A stretch of DNA of 39,438 nucleotides from Candidatus Brevefilum sp. Lineage in GTDB: Bacteria; Chloroflexota; Anaerolineae; Anaerolineales; Anaerolineaceae. Location: contig JARGGB010000026.1 of the NCBI GenBank assembly GCA_029210815.1, positions 1 to 39,438 on the forward strand, read 5' to 3'. Under the pieces are notes generated by a model. It did not search any database, was not told where the DNA came from, and saw nothing but the letters and a program-made list of their open reading frames with translations. How positions within the stretch are numbered: position 1 is the stretch's first letter; every line of letters begins with the position of its first letter. Made by a program: the position numbers and the translations under genes. Below, piece by piece: positions 1 through 7,818 of this stretch.

Positions 1-138
1 CCCCGAGCCAACTTCCAGGATTTTGTCGCCTTCTACTAAGGTGGTTTTCCCCAAAAGGTACCGGCGGATTTCCTGTGACCATTTGGCTTGCTGGGTATAA
101 CGCCGGTGCCAGAGGTCCAGACCAAGCTCCTTGATCAC
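1..138 (-). CDS. Class I SAM-dependent methyltransferase, N-terminal part (cut by window edge)
   Basis: Only the first 46 codons are inside the window. Reading down from a GTG at 138 the frame stays open and ends in LEVGSG, the glycine-rich motif I of class I methyltransferases that contacts S-adenosylmethionine. It is preceded by a helix rich in basic and aromatic residues (LWHRRYTQQAKWSQEIRRYLL), a common N-terminus in UbiE/Methyltransf_11-like enzymes. GTG was chosen because a GGAAG sequence lies about ten bases upstream and an in-frame stop lies not far above it. The gene starts 4 bases after the stop of the radical SAM-like paralogue, so it is probably co-transcribed and translationally coupled. 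The substrate cannot be inferred; a role in the same modification pathway is possible but is inference from position only. Confidence 0.7.
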   Translation of the reverse strand, partial: MIKELGLDLWHRRYTQQAKWSQEIRRYLLGKTTLVEGDKILEVGSG

Positions 139-142
139 AATT

Positions 143-1297
143 TTATTGCTTCCAGATTTCTTCCCAGGTGTCCGTCAGCATATTTCCCATCACCTGATCG
201 TAAAGCCCCTGGGCGGGCAGGACATCGCCATCGGGCTCGATGTAGAGCCAGGCTTTTCCTGCGCCTTCCGGTGATTCATCATACCCCTCGCCTTCCAATT
301 CCAGAGTGACGGGATTGTTTCGTGAATAAGGCACGGGGATATCCCACACCAGGTCAAGTCCGTGCATGGCAGCCAAATCACGTAGATCCTGCAGCTTCTC
401 TTCGAGGTCCTCATTAGGTGTGCTCAGCGAGAGGGCATTGGCGCCCATCCTTGCCAATCGGTCAATGTGGGGTTGAAGGAAGTCTTTTCCAGTGTATGTC
501 AGGTGCACCGTGGTGAAAATGTCTTCCGGCAGTACTTTATCGAGAACCTGCCATTGAGCTTCGTTTTCAGGATCGAGGATGATCATCAGGTGATCAAGCC
601 CTTTAAGGAGAAGGTCATTACGAAAATTGTCTTCCCCAAGTTTGAGCCCATCGGTGAGAAGTCCGGTGACAAGCCCTAATTCTTCAGCTTGTTCAATAAG
701 TTTGGGCAAATCATCACGCAGGGTGGGTTCGCCGCCAGTGAAAACAACGTGGGGAATACCTACATTGTGAGCTTTGTGCAGGATAGTCACCCATTCTTCC
801 GTTGAAAGCTCTCGATCGACACGATCTGTGGGGGCATCTTCCTGCAAACTGCCCTGTCCCACACGATAAGTGAGGGCACAGTCCAACCGATAGGGTGCAG
901 AAATATGACCGCTGTAAGGTTCCTGTCGTTCGATATCCAGGTAAGTTACCGGATCTAAATCTGGCGTGTTGATAAGCGTCTGGATTTTTTCCTTAAAGGA
1001 ATCAAAATCCTGGTAGGCGGTGACATTGCTGACCTGGTAGCGATCTGAAATTTCCTTGATAACCTGACTGGGATCGGATTCTTTTACCAGGTGATAGGCG
1101 AATTCAGCTGCCGTCTGGTTCAGATGCAGCACTGTTGACGCATTGATTACCAATAAGCCCCTGCCATCCAGTTCGATGCGTAAGTGCAGTCGATACTGCT
1201 GGTCAGCATCTGGTGGCGATTGATAGCTGTAAATACCTGCGGATAAGGGTTCTTTTTTTGAAAATAATTCTTTAATCTTCTGAATTATGTTTGGCAT
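143..1297 (-). CDS. Cluster-less radical SAM paralogue (probable pseudoenzyme with PqqD-like N-terminal domain)
   Basis: This 384-residue protein is collinear with its upstream neighbour. Residues about 35-112 form a PqqD-like domain (RRE fold, ending in DFDSFKEKIQTLI), followed by the start of a radical SAM barrel (APYRLDCALTYR) and the motif VVFTGGEPTL at about 184-193, which is the SAM-contacting GGEP element. The three cysteines that should hold the 4Fe-4S cluster are gone: where the neighbour has CNNNCSHC, this protein has VGQGSLQE. The SPASM region is also cysteine-free and truncated (WLYIEPDGDVLPAQ against MCVEPNGDVIPCQ), ending at EEIWKQ. Only Cys140 remains. The frame is intact and the fold motifs are kept, so this is a maintained non-catalytic homologue rather than a decayed gene. 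A scaffold, substrate-binding or regulatory partner of the active enzyme is the simplest reading. It lies 21 bases from the active gene in the same operon. Confidence 0.85.
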   Translation of the reverse strand: MPNIIQKIKELFSKKEPLSAGIYSYQSPPDADQQYRLHLRIELDGRGLLVINASTVLHLNQTAAEFAYHLVKESDPSQVIKEISDRYQVSNVTAYQDFDSFKEKIQTLINTPDLDPVTYLDIERQEPYSGHISAPYRLDCALTYRVGQGSLQEDAPTDRVDRELSTEEWVTILHKAHNVGIPHVVFTGGEPTLRDDLPKLIEQAEELGLVTGLLTDGLKLGEDNFRNDLLLKGLDHLMIILDPENEAQWQVLDKVLPEDIFTTVHLTYTGKDFLQPHIDRLARMGANALSLSTPNEDLEEKLQDLRDLAAMHGLDLVWDIPVPYSRNNPVTLELEGEGYDESPEGAGKAWLYIEPDGDVLPAQGLYDQVMGNMLTDTWEEIWKQ

Positions 1298-1318
1298 GGC
1301 TCCTCCGTTGAAGAAAAA

Positions 1319-2692
1319 TCAATTAAAAATATCTTTTCTGATGGGATAAATGACCTGGTGCTCCCTTGCTAAAGGACAGCCCCCGCCGCATTCAATTAAG
1401 TAATCACAGGCTCTGCATCCTTCTGGAACATCTGAGCGATTTCGCAGAGATAATGCCAGCGGATGGTCCCAAATCTCATTCCAGGGTTTCTCCAACAAGT
1501 TCCCTAGCGATTGGTAATAGGATTGGCATGGGATGACGTCGCCATTGGGCTCCACACACATGTTGTAAAGGGCAGCGGTACAGCCTTTAACACCCAATTC
1601 GAGCTGGAGTGGGTTGAAATGACAATATTGCGTCGGGGTGTACCAGATCAGGCGCTGCCCATTCGCCTGGGTTATTGCCCTTGCGTCTTCAAGCAGGGGC
1701 GGCAGTGCTTCTTCATGCAATCCTGTACCCACATCCTTACCTTTGCCGGCGTAGATCAGGGCATTTAATCCAACTGTTGGTACGCCAATCTCAGCTAAAA
1801 ATGCCAGGGTTTCTCGAATTGAGTCCTTATTATGGGTGAGGAGGGTTGTGTTGGTCATCACATACAGCTTAGATGCCAGGACGTTCTTAAGCCCTGTTAC
1901 GGTTTCTCCCCAGGCATCCTTTGCAGCGACCATCGTATTATGAATACCTGCATCATGGGATTCGAGTGTGATCTGAACATGGTCCAGACCGGCATTCACC
2001 AACGCATCAACAAAATCCTTATCCGCCAGCTTGCGCCCGTTGGTGTTAAGCCCGGTGATCAGACCTTTTCCTTCGGCATAAGCAACGAGTTCTACCAGGT
2101 CCTTGTAAAGGGTGGGCTCGCCCCCGGTGAAGACAACATGCGGGATGCGCAAATCCCATACTTTGTCGATCACTTTTTTCCACTGTTCTACCGGCATTTC
2201 TGGATAATTACGCGGCCGTGCATTGTAGCAGTGACTGCAATTGTTGTTACAGCGATAGGTGATCGCCAGGTCCATGCGGTAGGGTGCACTGGGTTTGGCG
2301 CTGAAGGGTGCTGTTGTCTCAAGTTGTAAATCACAAACGGGACAGCCACCGATAGGGTCAAGGATTTCCTCCATTTGAAGGCTGAAATCCATGTAATCCT
2401 GCTGCGCCTGGGCAGCAGTTACACGAAATTGCTTTTGTAAAGCTTTCCCGATTTGAAGGGGATCATTGCCTTCAAGGTGCAGGTAAGCCATAAAGGCTGC
2501 GGATGGGTTGAGGTGCACCACGCGATTGGCGTTGATGATCAGCAATCCACTGCCGTCGGGATCAATCCGTAAATGAATACGAGTTTTACCGTCCTGTTCC
2601 TCACGAGGGTAATGATAAAGCCCGGATTGGGGCAGGTTTGTACCTCTGAATAAGTTTTTTATATTACTGATAAAAGTGTCTGAATTTATCAT
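1319..2692 (-). CDS. Radical SAM/SPASM protein with PqqD-like N-terminal domain (putative peptide maturase)
   Basis: This is a 457-residue radical SAM enzyme. Residues about 37-115 resemble PqqD (HLNPSAAFMAYLHLEGNDPLQIGKALQKQF), the leader-binding RRE module of many RiPP maturases. CxxC at 117-120 follows. The radical SAM signature is C148-x3-C152-x2-C155 (YRCNNNCSHCYN), with the GGEP motif at 190-193. The C-terminus carries a SPASM-like set of cysteines: C371, C379, C389, then CRACDYLIECGGGC (C426, C429, C435, C439), expected to ligate one or two auxiliary 4Fe-4S clusters. Family knowledge: PqqD-rSAM-SPASM proteins install thioether, C-C or epimer modifications on peptides. It sits between a membrane protein with a Cys-Ala tail and a cysteine-free paralogue. 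The start has GAGG about 10 bases upstream. The enzyme class is clear; the reaction and substrate are inference. Confidence 0.92.
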   Translation of the reverse strand: MINSDTFISNIKNLFRGTNLPQSGLYHYPREEQDGKTRIHLRIDPDGSGLLIINANRVVHLNPSAAFMAYLHLEGNDPLQIGKALQKQFRVTAAQAQQDYMDFSLQMEEILDPIGGCPVCDLQLETTAPFSAKPSAPYRMDLAITYRCNNNCSHCYNARPRNYPEMPVEQWKKVIDKVWDLRIPHVVFTGGEPTLYKDLVELVAYAEGKGLITGLNTNGRKLADKDFVDALVNAGLDHVQITLESHDAGIHNTMVAAKDAWGETVTGLKNVLASKLYVMTNTTLLTHNKDSIRETLAFLAEIGVPTVGLNALIYAGKGKDVGTGLHEEALPPLLEDARAITQANGQRLIWYTPTQYCHFNPLQLELGVKGCTAALYNMCVEPNGDVIPCQSYYQSLGNLLEKPWNEIWDHPLALSLRNRSDVPEGCRACDYLIECGGGCPLAREHQVIYPIRKDIFN

Positions 2693-2703
2693 AAATACGA
2701 ACC

Positions 2704-2734
2704 TCGCTCCTGGTGCAAATCACACCAGGAGCGA
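2704..2734 (-). promoter_or_regulatory. Strong hairpin between the Cys-tail gene and the radical SAM gene
   Basis: A perfect 12-bp inverted repeat (TCGCTCCTGGTG / CACCAGGAGCGA) with a 7-base loop lies in the 59-base gap between the stop of the DUF2207 gene and the radical SAM start. In the minus-strand transcript it is not followed by a U-run, so it is not a standard terminator. It may be a partial terminator, an RNA-stability element or a processing site that keeps the upstream transcript more abundant than the maturase message. Such differential arrangements are common between precursor and maturase genes of peptide-modification operons. Confidence 0.75.
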
Positions 2735-2751
2735 AAGTTTATCCTTTGTTT

Positions 2752-4524
2752 TTAACGGCCGCCGCCAGCACAGGCGCAAGCACAACCGGCACAGGCGCAA
2801 GCACAGGCACAGGAACTTCCGCCGCCCCCGCCACCACCACGGAAGCCGCCAGAGCCGCTTTTTGTGCTGGTGGATACGGGGATCGGATTGGTTCGGCTGG
2901 TGATACGGTCTGTGAAGGATGTCAGGTTGCCGACCACACCGGCTGCCATGCCCGTTGCCCCGTTGATCACGTTGGCAGCGAAGGTCGAGCCAGGGATGCT
3001 CGGCAAGGAAATTCCCCCACCACCGCTGCCTGGTTTACCGGTCGATACTGCAGGTCTGCTGGCAGTTGTTGGCACACCACCGCCGATCGAGCGGCGATAA
3101 CTGGGGGAATAACGCGGCCACCAAATGGGAACGTAGACAGGTCCACCGGTGAAGGTGCGGCGTGTCCGCTCCTGGTAATCGTCATCCAGCATGGTCCACT
3201 CGAGGGTCTGGTTGTAATTCTCGCTTTTAACCTCTGGTGTTCCCGCTTCTTCAACCATCGTCCAGGCTCGCCGCATAATATCTTCGTAATAGGCTATTGT
3301 TTCTTTGCGTGAAAAGCCCTTCATTTTTCCTGTAACGCTGGTAACGAGTGAGACCATCGTGTTTTGAATGGCTGTCCGCCGTAATTTGTCAGGTTGTTTG
3401 AAGGCATCCAAAAACTGCTTTTCATAGAGATGCAGGTCCTCAGGTAAGGGATCTGAAACTTCCAGATCGAGGGGATCTTCCTGGGTGACGATGGCTGCTT
3501 CCTTTTTGAGGACGCCAAAGAGAATCATGGTCAAAACTTTATCCATGGGCTGTTCCATCAGGATTGCCGCTTCAACTGCTGTCAAACCGCGCTTGATACC
3601 ATTGCCCTCAATTTTCATCTTAGGTGGGAGGTAGCTCATTTTACGCTTCTGTGCACCAACAGTACCCTGGTAGATGCTGAACCCGAAAATGGCGATGAAG
3701 AACAAACCAGAGCCAAAGCAGCAAAAATTTTGACCAAGGATTCCTAAAATAGCCGGTATAAAACCGGTAACACTCCCTGATGGCTCAGAAGGAGAGGAAG
3801 GCTCGGGTTTAGTTACGATCGAATCCTCTGGCACATATTGGCTGGGGAAGGCACCCCCAAAAATATACTGTGTATGGGCGTCAGCATTGTCAGTAAACCA
3901 TGAATAGTAGACACGGTCTCCTTCAGCGGTGAATCCAATGTCATCTGGTTCATCGGGACCAGGCCAATTTTCGGGGTAATAGTAAACGCCCTCTTCATTC
4001 CCGACGCCGGGCGGCAGGATGATCGTCACCCGGTATTCGGTATTCGTACTTTTATCGAATTCCGGTCCGAACCAGTTCGGGCTGAATTGAAAGCTGACAT
4101 AATTTTCCCGGTCTGCGCCGTCATAAAGCCTGAGCACATTTTGTACGCCTGGGATCCAGGCAGTGACTGTCCCAAATTGTCCAGGCTGTATGGCATTTTC
4201 ACCCAAGCCTAAAGCAAATCCATTGGTTGCATAGGGCGATTTTTCAATATCATTAATAGGTTGCCCGTTAACTTCTGCTTCAATGTTGTTCAGGTTATAG
4301 GCTGAAGTGGGCATACCGATATCAACATAATCGATGGGTGCTGCACCTGTCCTGTTTTGAAATTCAATGTAATACCAGATGGAAAGCGTCCCATCTTCCT
4401 CAATATAGACTTCGACTTCAGATGCAGGGACTTCAAAACGCAAGTCCTGTGCTATTACTGCAGCAGGCAGCGTAAACAGACCGATAATAAACAGGCTTAG
4501 AAGAAAAAGTCTAAATTTTTTCAT
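2752..4524 (-). CDS. DUF2207-like membrane protein with C-terminal Cys-Ala repeat tail
   Basis: The 590-residue product has a signal peptide (residues 1-25, cleavage likely after AVIA) and an extracytoplasmic beta-rich DUF2207-type domain (about 27-235). A Ser/Pro linker, one transmembrane segment (about 254-286) and a cytoplasmic region follow. This region contains a winged-helix-like stretch, GLTAVEAAILMEQPMDKVLTM. From about 480 the chain becomes Gly/Ser-rich. It ends with a poly-Gly run and, from residue 572, CACACACAGCACACAGGGR: seven cysteines spaced CxC around one Gly. Codons within the tail vary (TGT and TGC; GCC and GCT), so it is not a simple DNA microsatellite. The predicted topology puts the tail in the cytoplasm, within reach of the radical SAM enzyme encoded next. 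The start is coupled to the previous gene (GGTGA overlaps its stop, gap 3 bases). DUF2207 proteins have no established function; the tail being a modification or metal-binding target is inference. Confidence 0.88.
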   Translation of the reverse strand: MKKFRLFLLSLFIIGLFTLPAAVIAQDLRFEVPASEVEVYIEEDGTLSIWYYIEFQNRTGAAPIDYVDIGMPTSAYNLNNIEAEVNGQPINDIEKSPYATNGFALGLGENAIQPGQFGTVTAWIPGVQNVLRLYDGADRENYVSFQFSPNWFGPEFDKSTNTEYRVTIILPPGVGNEEGVYYYPENWPGPDEPDDIGFTAEGDRVYYSWFTDNADAHTQYIFGGAFPSQYVPEDSIVTKPEPSSPSEPSGSVTGFIPAILGILGQNFCCFGSGLFFIAIFGFSIYQGTVGAQKRKMSYLPPKMKIEGNGIKRGLTAVEAAILMEQPMDKVLTMILFGVLKKEAAIVTQEDPLDLEVSDPLPEDLHLYEKQFLDAFKQPDKLRRTAIQNTMVSLVTSVTGKMKGFSRKETIAYYEDIMRRAWTMVEEAGTPEVKSENYNQTLEWTMLDDDYQERTRRTFTGGPVYVPIWWPRYSPSYRRSIGGGVPTTASRPAVSTGKPGSGGGGISLPSIPGSTFAANVINGATGMAAGVVGNLTSFTDRITSRTNPIPVSTSTKSGSGGFRGGGGGGGSSCACACACAGCACACAGGGR

Positions 4525-4527
4525 AAC

Positions 4528-4896
4528 TCACCACTTTGGCTCTTCGGTTAATTGATAGGTTGTGCCGCAATTGGGGCACTCAACAACAGGCGCACCGGCA
4601 ACCATTTTAACATCTTCTGAAGAAAGTGGCGCGCCGCAAGATTGGCATTTGATGGTGTCCATCCCCACCTCTCCAGGAAGGTCGATATTCAGGTTAACCA
4701 CCTGGTCGCCAGCTTTGACGGGTGGACTGAGCTTTGTCCCAACAAAAATCAGAACAAAGCCAATCACCAACCCGATAATGCCCACAATGATCCAGCTTGG
4801 GGATCCTTCAGAGCTGAATGCGCCCAATATGAACAGAAAAGCAAGTATGATAAAAATCGCAGCAGTAATAAAGGCAATGATTCTTCCTGCACGCAT
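4528..4896 (-). CDS. Small two-TM membrane protein with C-terminal zinc ribbon
   Basis: The chosen start (ATG at 4896) has an excellent GGAGG five bases upstream; an ATG at 4929 lies in frame but has no ribosome-binding site. The 122-residue product has two transmembrane helices (IIAFITAAIFIILAFLFILGA and WIIVGIIGLVIGFVLIFVG). A soluble tail follows with a zinc ribbon, CQSCGAPLSS then VECPNCGTTY (two CxxC pairs), as found in many DUF2207-associated and zinc-ribbon membrane proteins. It is the first gene of the minus-strand operon and is 3 bases from the Cys-tail protein gene, which suggests the two act as a pair at the membrane. Its function is unknown. Confidence 0.8.
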   Translation of the reverse strand: MRAGRIIAFITAAIFIILAFLFILGAFSSEGSPSWIIVGIIGLVIGFVLIFVGTKLSPPVKAGDQVVNLNIDLPGEVGMDTIKCQSCGAPLSSEDVKMVAGAPVVECPNCGTTYQLTEEPKW

Positions 4897-5079
4897 AGGT
4901 CCTCCAGTATATCTATTGTCTGATGTCATGATAATTTTAGCTTAACTTTACCAAAGGAACCTTAGATTTTATCAGTCTTTTCCATTTTCCGAAGCAGGCA
5001 TTGCAGGCTTGACGTATAATAATTAAGGATCGCTTAAAATGCAAAGTAAAACAACTACTATTATACAGGATACCGCTCA

Positions 5080-5706
5080 ATGACAAAAGAAGTCGTTCCG
5101 GACATCGTGATTGCCCGTTTACCACGATATTTACAATGTCTCAATTTAATGGCAAAGGAAGGATTGCACACCGTTTCCTCCGGGGTTCTGGCAGAACGAC
5201 TTGGGACAACCGCTGCCCAAATTCGAAAAGACCTTTCTTATTTCGGCGGCTTTGGCAAGCAGGGATCGGGTTATCCCATTTACAGTCTGATTGAAGCATT
5301 ACAAGAAATATTGAACCTGGATCGTATCTGGCAGGTGGCTGTGGTAGGCGCAGGGGACCTGGGACGTGCCCTGACGCGTTACCAGGGTTTTCCAAGGAGA
5401 GGGATTGAGATCAAACTCTTGTTTGATGTTGATCCAAAACTCGTTGGCACTAAAGTGGGATCTATCACCATTCAGCATGTTGATTATTTAGAAAAAGAAA
5501 TTCAGCATCATGGCATAAAAATAGGCGTTCTTGCGGTGCCTGCCGAATATGCCCAGCTAATGGCTGACCGAATGGTTGAGGCTGGGATCGAGGGAATTTT
5601 GAGTTATGCACCTGTTTCGTTAATATTGCCCGAATCGGTACATGCACAGCATATCGATCCTGTATTGCAGTTACAGACGATGATGTATTATTTGGGTGAA
5701 GATTAA
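5080..5706 (+). CDS. rex: Redox-sensing transcriptional repressor Rex
   Basis: The 208-residue protein matches Rex along its length. It has an N-terminal winged helix (residues about 5-75) with the recognition element TAAQIRKDLSYFGGFGKQG. A Rossmann NAD(H)-binding domain carries VVGAGDLGRAL at 88-98 and the acidic end of beta-2 in LLFDVDP, and a C-terminal domain-swapped helix ends in QLQTMMYYLGE. Rex dimers bind operators near fermentation and respiration genes and release DNA when NADH rises. It is transcribed divergently from the radical SAM operon across a 183-base gap. No clear Shine-Dalgarno precedes the ATG, and TATTAT/TTATAC sequences lie only about 15-20 bases upstream, so the leader may be very short. 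No canonical Rex operator was spotted in the gap. Confidence 0.95.
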   Translation: MTKEVVPDIVIARLPRYLQCLNLMAKEGLHTVSSGVLAERLGTTAAQIRKDLSYFGGFGKQGSGYPIYSLIEALQEILNLDRIWQVAVVGAGDLGRALTRYQGFPRRGIEIKLLFDVDPKLVGTKVGSITIQHVDYLEKEIQHHGIKIGVLAVPAEYAQLMADRMVEAGIEGILSYAPVSLILPESVHAQHIDPVLQLQTMMYYLGED

Positions 5707-6497
5707 ATCGAGAGGTCTGGGGGATTTTCAACCAGGCACAATAACAAATCAAGATTTTTGATTTTCCTGAGTTTTGTCTTGAATAAGGGTTCCTGGTTTT
5801 CTTGATTCTTGATGATCAAATTATTTCCTTTAACTTGTGAAATAATCTGCTCATCCCAGGGTATCTGTTGGTCGACGAATCTAAGCCCTTCTTTGCTCGC
5901 AATCAAGCTGGTGTGGAATTCAATTTCTTGATTGTGAGCTAAATTTTGTTTTGCCTGATGATAAAGGTCAGGCAGGACTTTTTCCCGAATATGGTCAACA
6001 AGGTCTAAAATATTTTCATAGCGATTGCGAATCAGCCATTTTTTCTTATTTGTGCCAGTTAACAGGAGCTTGACCCTTGTACCGACGCTTGATCCCCCAA
6101 ATTGAATTTCTGTAATGATCGTATCTAATTTTTCTGTTTCATCCCAGTGCCAGGATTGTTCTTTTTTCCCTTTTTTCTGGAATAAACCTGATTCATTCAG
6201 GATAAGCTGATCTTCCCAGTGGTTTTTCGCCCACAAGATTAATAAAAGTCCAATCGGTATCAAGATGAGTACCATGGGAAATATGGCTGTGATTTTATTC
6301 AGCAGAACGGCACGCCCATGTCTGAGGACGCTTGTATAAGTGTTGAGCGCAATCAGGGTCACAAATACTGAAGCGGTGAGGATCAGCATCCCACCTGAAA
6401 TGAGCATGCCCCATCGTTTGAGATTGTGGTCTTTCGGAAAGAAAACCTCTATCTCATTCTCATCATTCAGTATTTTTTGTGGACTTTCAGCTGACAT
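5703..6497 (-). CDS. Two-TM protein of DUF6585-like type, function unknown
   Basis: The 264-residue protein has a short acidic N-terminus and two transmembrane helices (about 30-50 and 70-90; WGMLISGGMLILTASVFVTLIAL and FPMVLILIPIGLLLILW). A cytoplasmic PH-like beta domain follows, with LILNESGLFQKKGKKEQSWHWDE and WLIRNRYENILDLVDHI. A Gly-containing strand after the TM pair, then 'dge' turns and a Trp-rich switch, is typical of DUF6585/YcxB-like membrane proteins; the assignment is by pattern only. It overlaps the end of rex by 4 bases tail to tail. The gap to mreB is 17 bases, so it is probably the second gene of an mreB transcript. Confidence 0.7.
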   Translation of the reverse strand: MSAESPQKILNDENEIEVFFPKDHNLKRWGMLISGGMLILTASVFVTLIALNTYTSVLRHGRAVLLNKITAIFPMVLILIPIGLLLILWAKNHWEDQLILNESGLFQKKGKKEQSWHWDETEKLDTIITEIQFGGSSVGTRVKLLLTGTNKKKWLIRNRYENILDLVDHIREKVLPDLYHQAKQNLAHNQEIEFHTSLIASKEGLRFVDQQIPWDEQIISQVKGNNLIIKNQENQEPLFKTKLRKIKNLDLLLCLVENPPDLSI

Positions 6498-6514
6498 TGG
6501 AAAGCCTCGATCGA

Positions 6515-7525
6515 TCAGATTCCTCGTGGAAGACTTCGGCTCAGAACTTCAAGCATGGAAAATGATTTCGCTGCACCTTCAACCACGCATGTCGTGGGGT
6601 TGTCGACCAGGTAGGCAGGGATGCCCAATGCTTTGGTCAGATACCTATCAATGCCGCGCAGCAGGGAAGTGCCGCCGCACAGCGCAACGCCGCGATCAAT
6701 AATGTCGGAGATCAATTCAGGCGGTGTCTTTTCTAAAACGCGACGAATTGTGCTCGCAATTTCTTCAAGTGGCGGCTGCAGTGCTTCTACAATCTCATTG
6801 GTAGTCAGTGTTGCGGGTTTTGGCAGCCCTGAAACCTGGTCCTGCGCCTGGATCTCCATGGCTTCCTGGTCATCCTGGTCTACTGCTGCGCCGATGCGTA
6901 TTTTGAGCTGCTCGGCGGTTGGCTGACCGATGATCAGGCCGTATTTTCTGCGCACATAATTGATAATCGCATCATCGAGCTTAAGTCCGGCTGTTGAACT
7001 GGTATCTGCTGTGACAATACCGTGCATGGCAAGCACGGCTGCCTGTGTGGTCCCGCCGCCCATGGAGACGATCATGTTTCCTGTCGGGGTGCCGATGGGC
7101 AGGTCGATGCCAATTGCGCCCGCGAGGGGCTGCTGGATCAGGTTGACTTCACGGCTGCCAGCGCCAAGACCGGCTTCATAGGCTGCACGCCTTTCGACAC
7201 TTGTCACGCCATAGGGAACAGTGATCATCAGCCTTGGGCGGAACAAAAGCATTCGCCCAGTGACTTTTCTAACCATGTGCCTGAGAAGATTTTCGGTAAT
7301 CTCAAATTCTGCAATAACACCATTGCGCATCGGTCGAGCAACCTCAATGGATTCGGGGACGCGCCCTAACATGTCTAGAGCGGACTGTCCTATCTCTACG
7401 ATTTTTAATTCTTCCATTAAAATAGCAACGATCGTTGGTTCCTGAATCAGAATGTTATTGCCTTCAGCTATCCTGGTATTTAATGTCCCCAGGTCAATGC
7501 CAAGTTCATGTGATAATCCAGCCAT
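6515..7525 (-). CDS. mreB: Rod shape-determining protein MreB (actin-like ATPase)
   Basis: The 336-residue product has the actin-fold motifs of MreB: phosphate 1 loop GIDLGTLNTRI, EPTIVA and NGVIAEFEITENLLRHMV. It also has RLMITVPYGVTSVERRA, phosphate 2 loop VSMGGGTTQAAVLA, an adenosine loop GVALCGGTSLLRGIDRYL, and a normal MreB length. MreB filaments organise lateral cell-wall synthesis under the inner membrane. AGGAAG lies about 8 bases upstream of the ATG. The Asn in DLGTLNT and Met in SMGGGTT differ slightly from the usual DLGTANT and VGGGTT. There is no mreC or mreD next to it, so it may be a stand-alone or second MreB copy. Confidence 0.92.
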   Translation of the reverse strand: MAGLSHELGIDLGTLNTRIAEGNNILIQEPTIVAILMEELKIVEIGQSALDMLGRVPESIEVARPMRNGVIAEFEITENLLRHMVRKVTGRMLLFRPRLMITVPYGVTSVERRAAYEAGLGAGSREVNLIQQPLAGAIGIDLPIGTPTGNMIVSMGGGTTQAAVLAMHGIVTADTSSTAGLKLDDAIINYVRRKYGLIIGQPTAEQLKIRIGAAVDQDDQEAMEIQAQDQVSGLPKPATLTTNEIVEALQPPLEEIASTIRRVLEKTPPELISDIIDRGVALCGGTSLLRGIDRYLTKALGIPAYLVDNPTTCVVEGAAKSFSMLEVLSRSLPRGI

Positions 7526-7818
7526 GATGTCTTCCTGTTATTTGCAGAATTGCTAATAAATCCGCAGTTAATTGTAATCGAATATCTTTTAGATAATACC
7601 TTTTCTTGTGCCTGCCGCATAGTCACAAATTAATGGGTGCTTAGAAAATTATTCAATAACTGAAAAAACAGCTTAGAATGATTACTTCTTAATCGTTAGA
7701 AGAATTTTCACGGTTTTGATTGGTTATCCATTTGCAGGATGTTTATTTGGACACAATTTTTCCCTTACTTTTACTATTAGTCTGACTCCCTTCCTAACTG
7801 TCAAGTCTCAAATGAACT

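Noticed and set aside
143-1297. Cysteine-less rSAM paralogue as a plain pseudogene
   Set aside because: Intact frame, GGEP and barrel motifs kept, proper coupling to neighbours; only cluster ligands are changed.
2760-2820. Cys-Ala tail as a DNA microsatellite artefact
   Set aside because: Codons vary (TGT/TGC, GCC/GCT), so the nucleotide repeat is imperfect while the amino-acid pattern is exact.
2676-3312. Long plus-strand frames opposite the DUF2207 gene
   Set aside because: They are shadows of the low-complexity Cys/Gly codons on the other strand; the minus-strand gene has a signal peptide, domain motifs and operon context.
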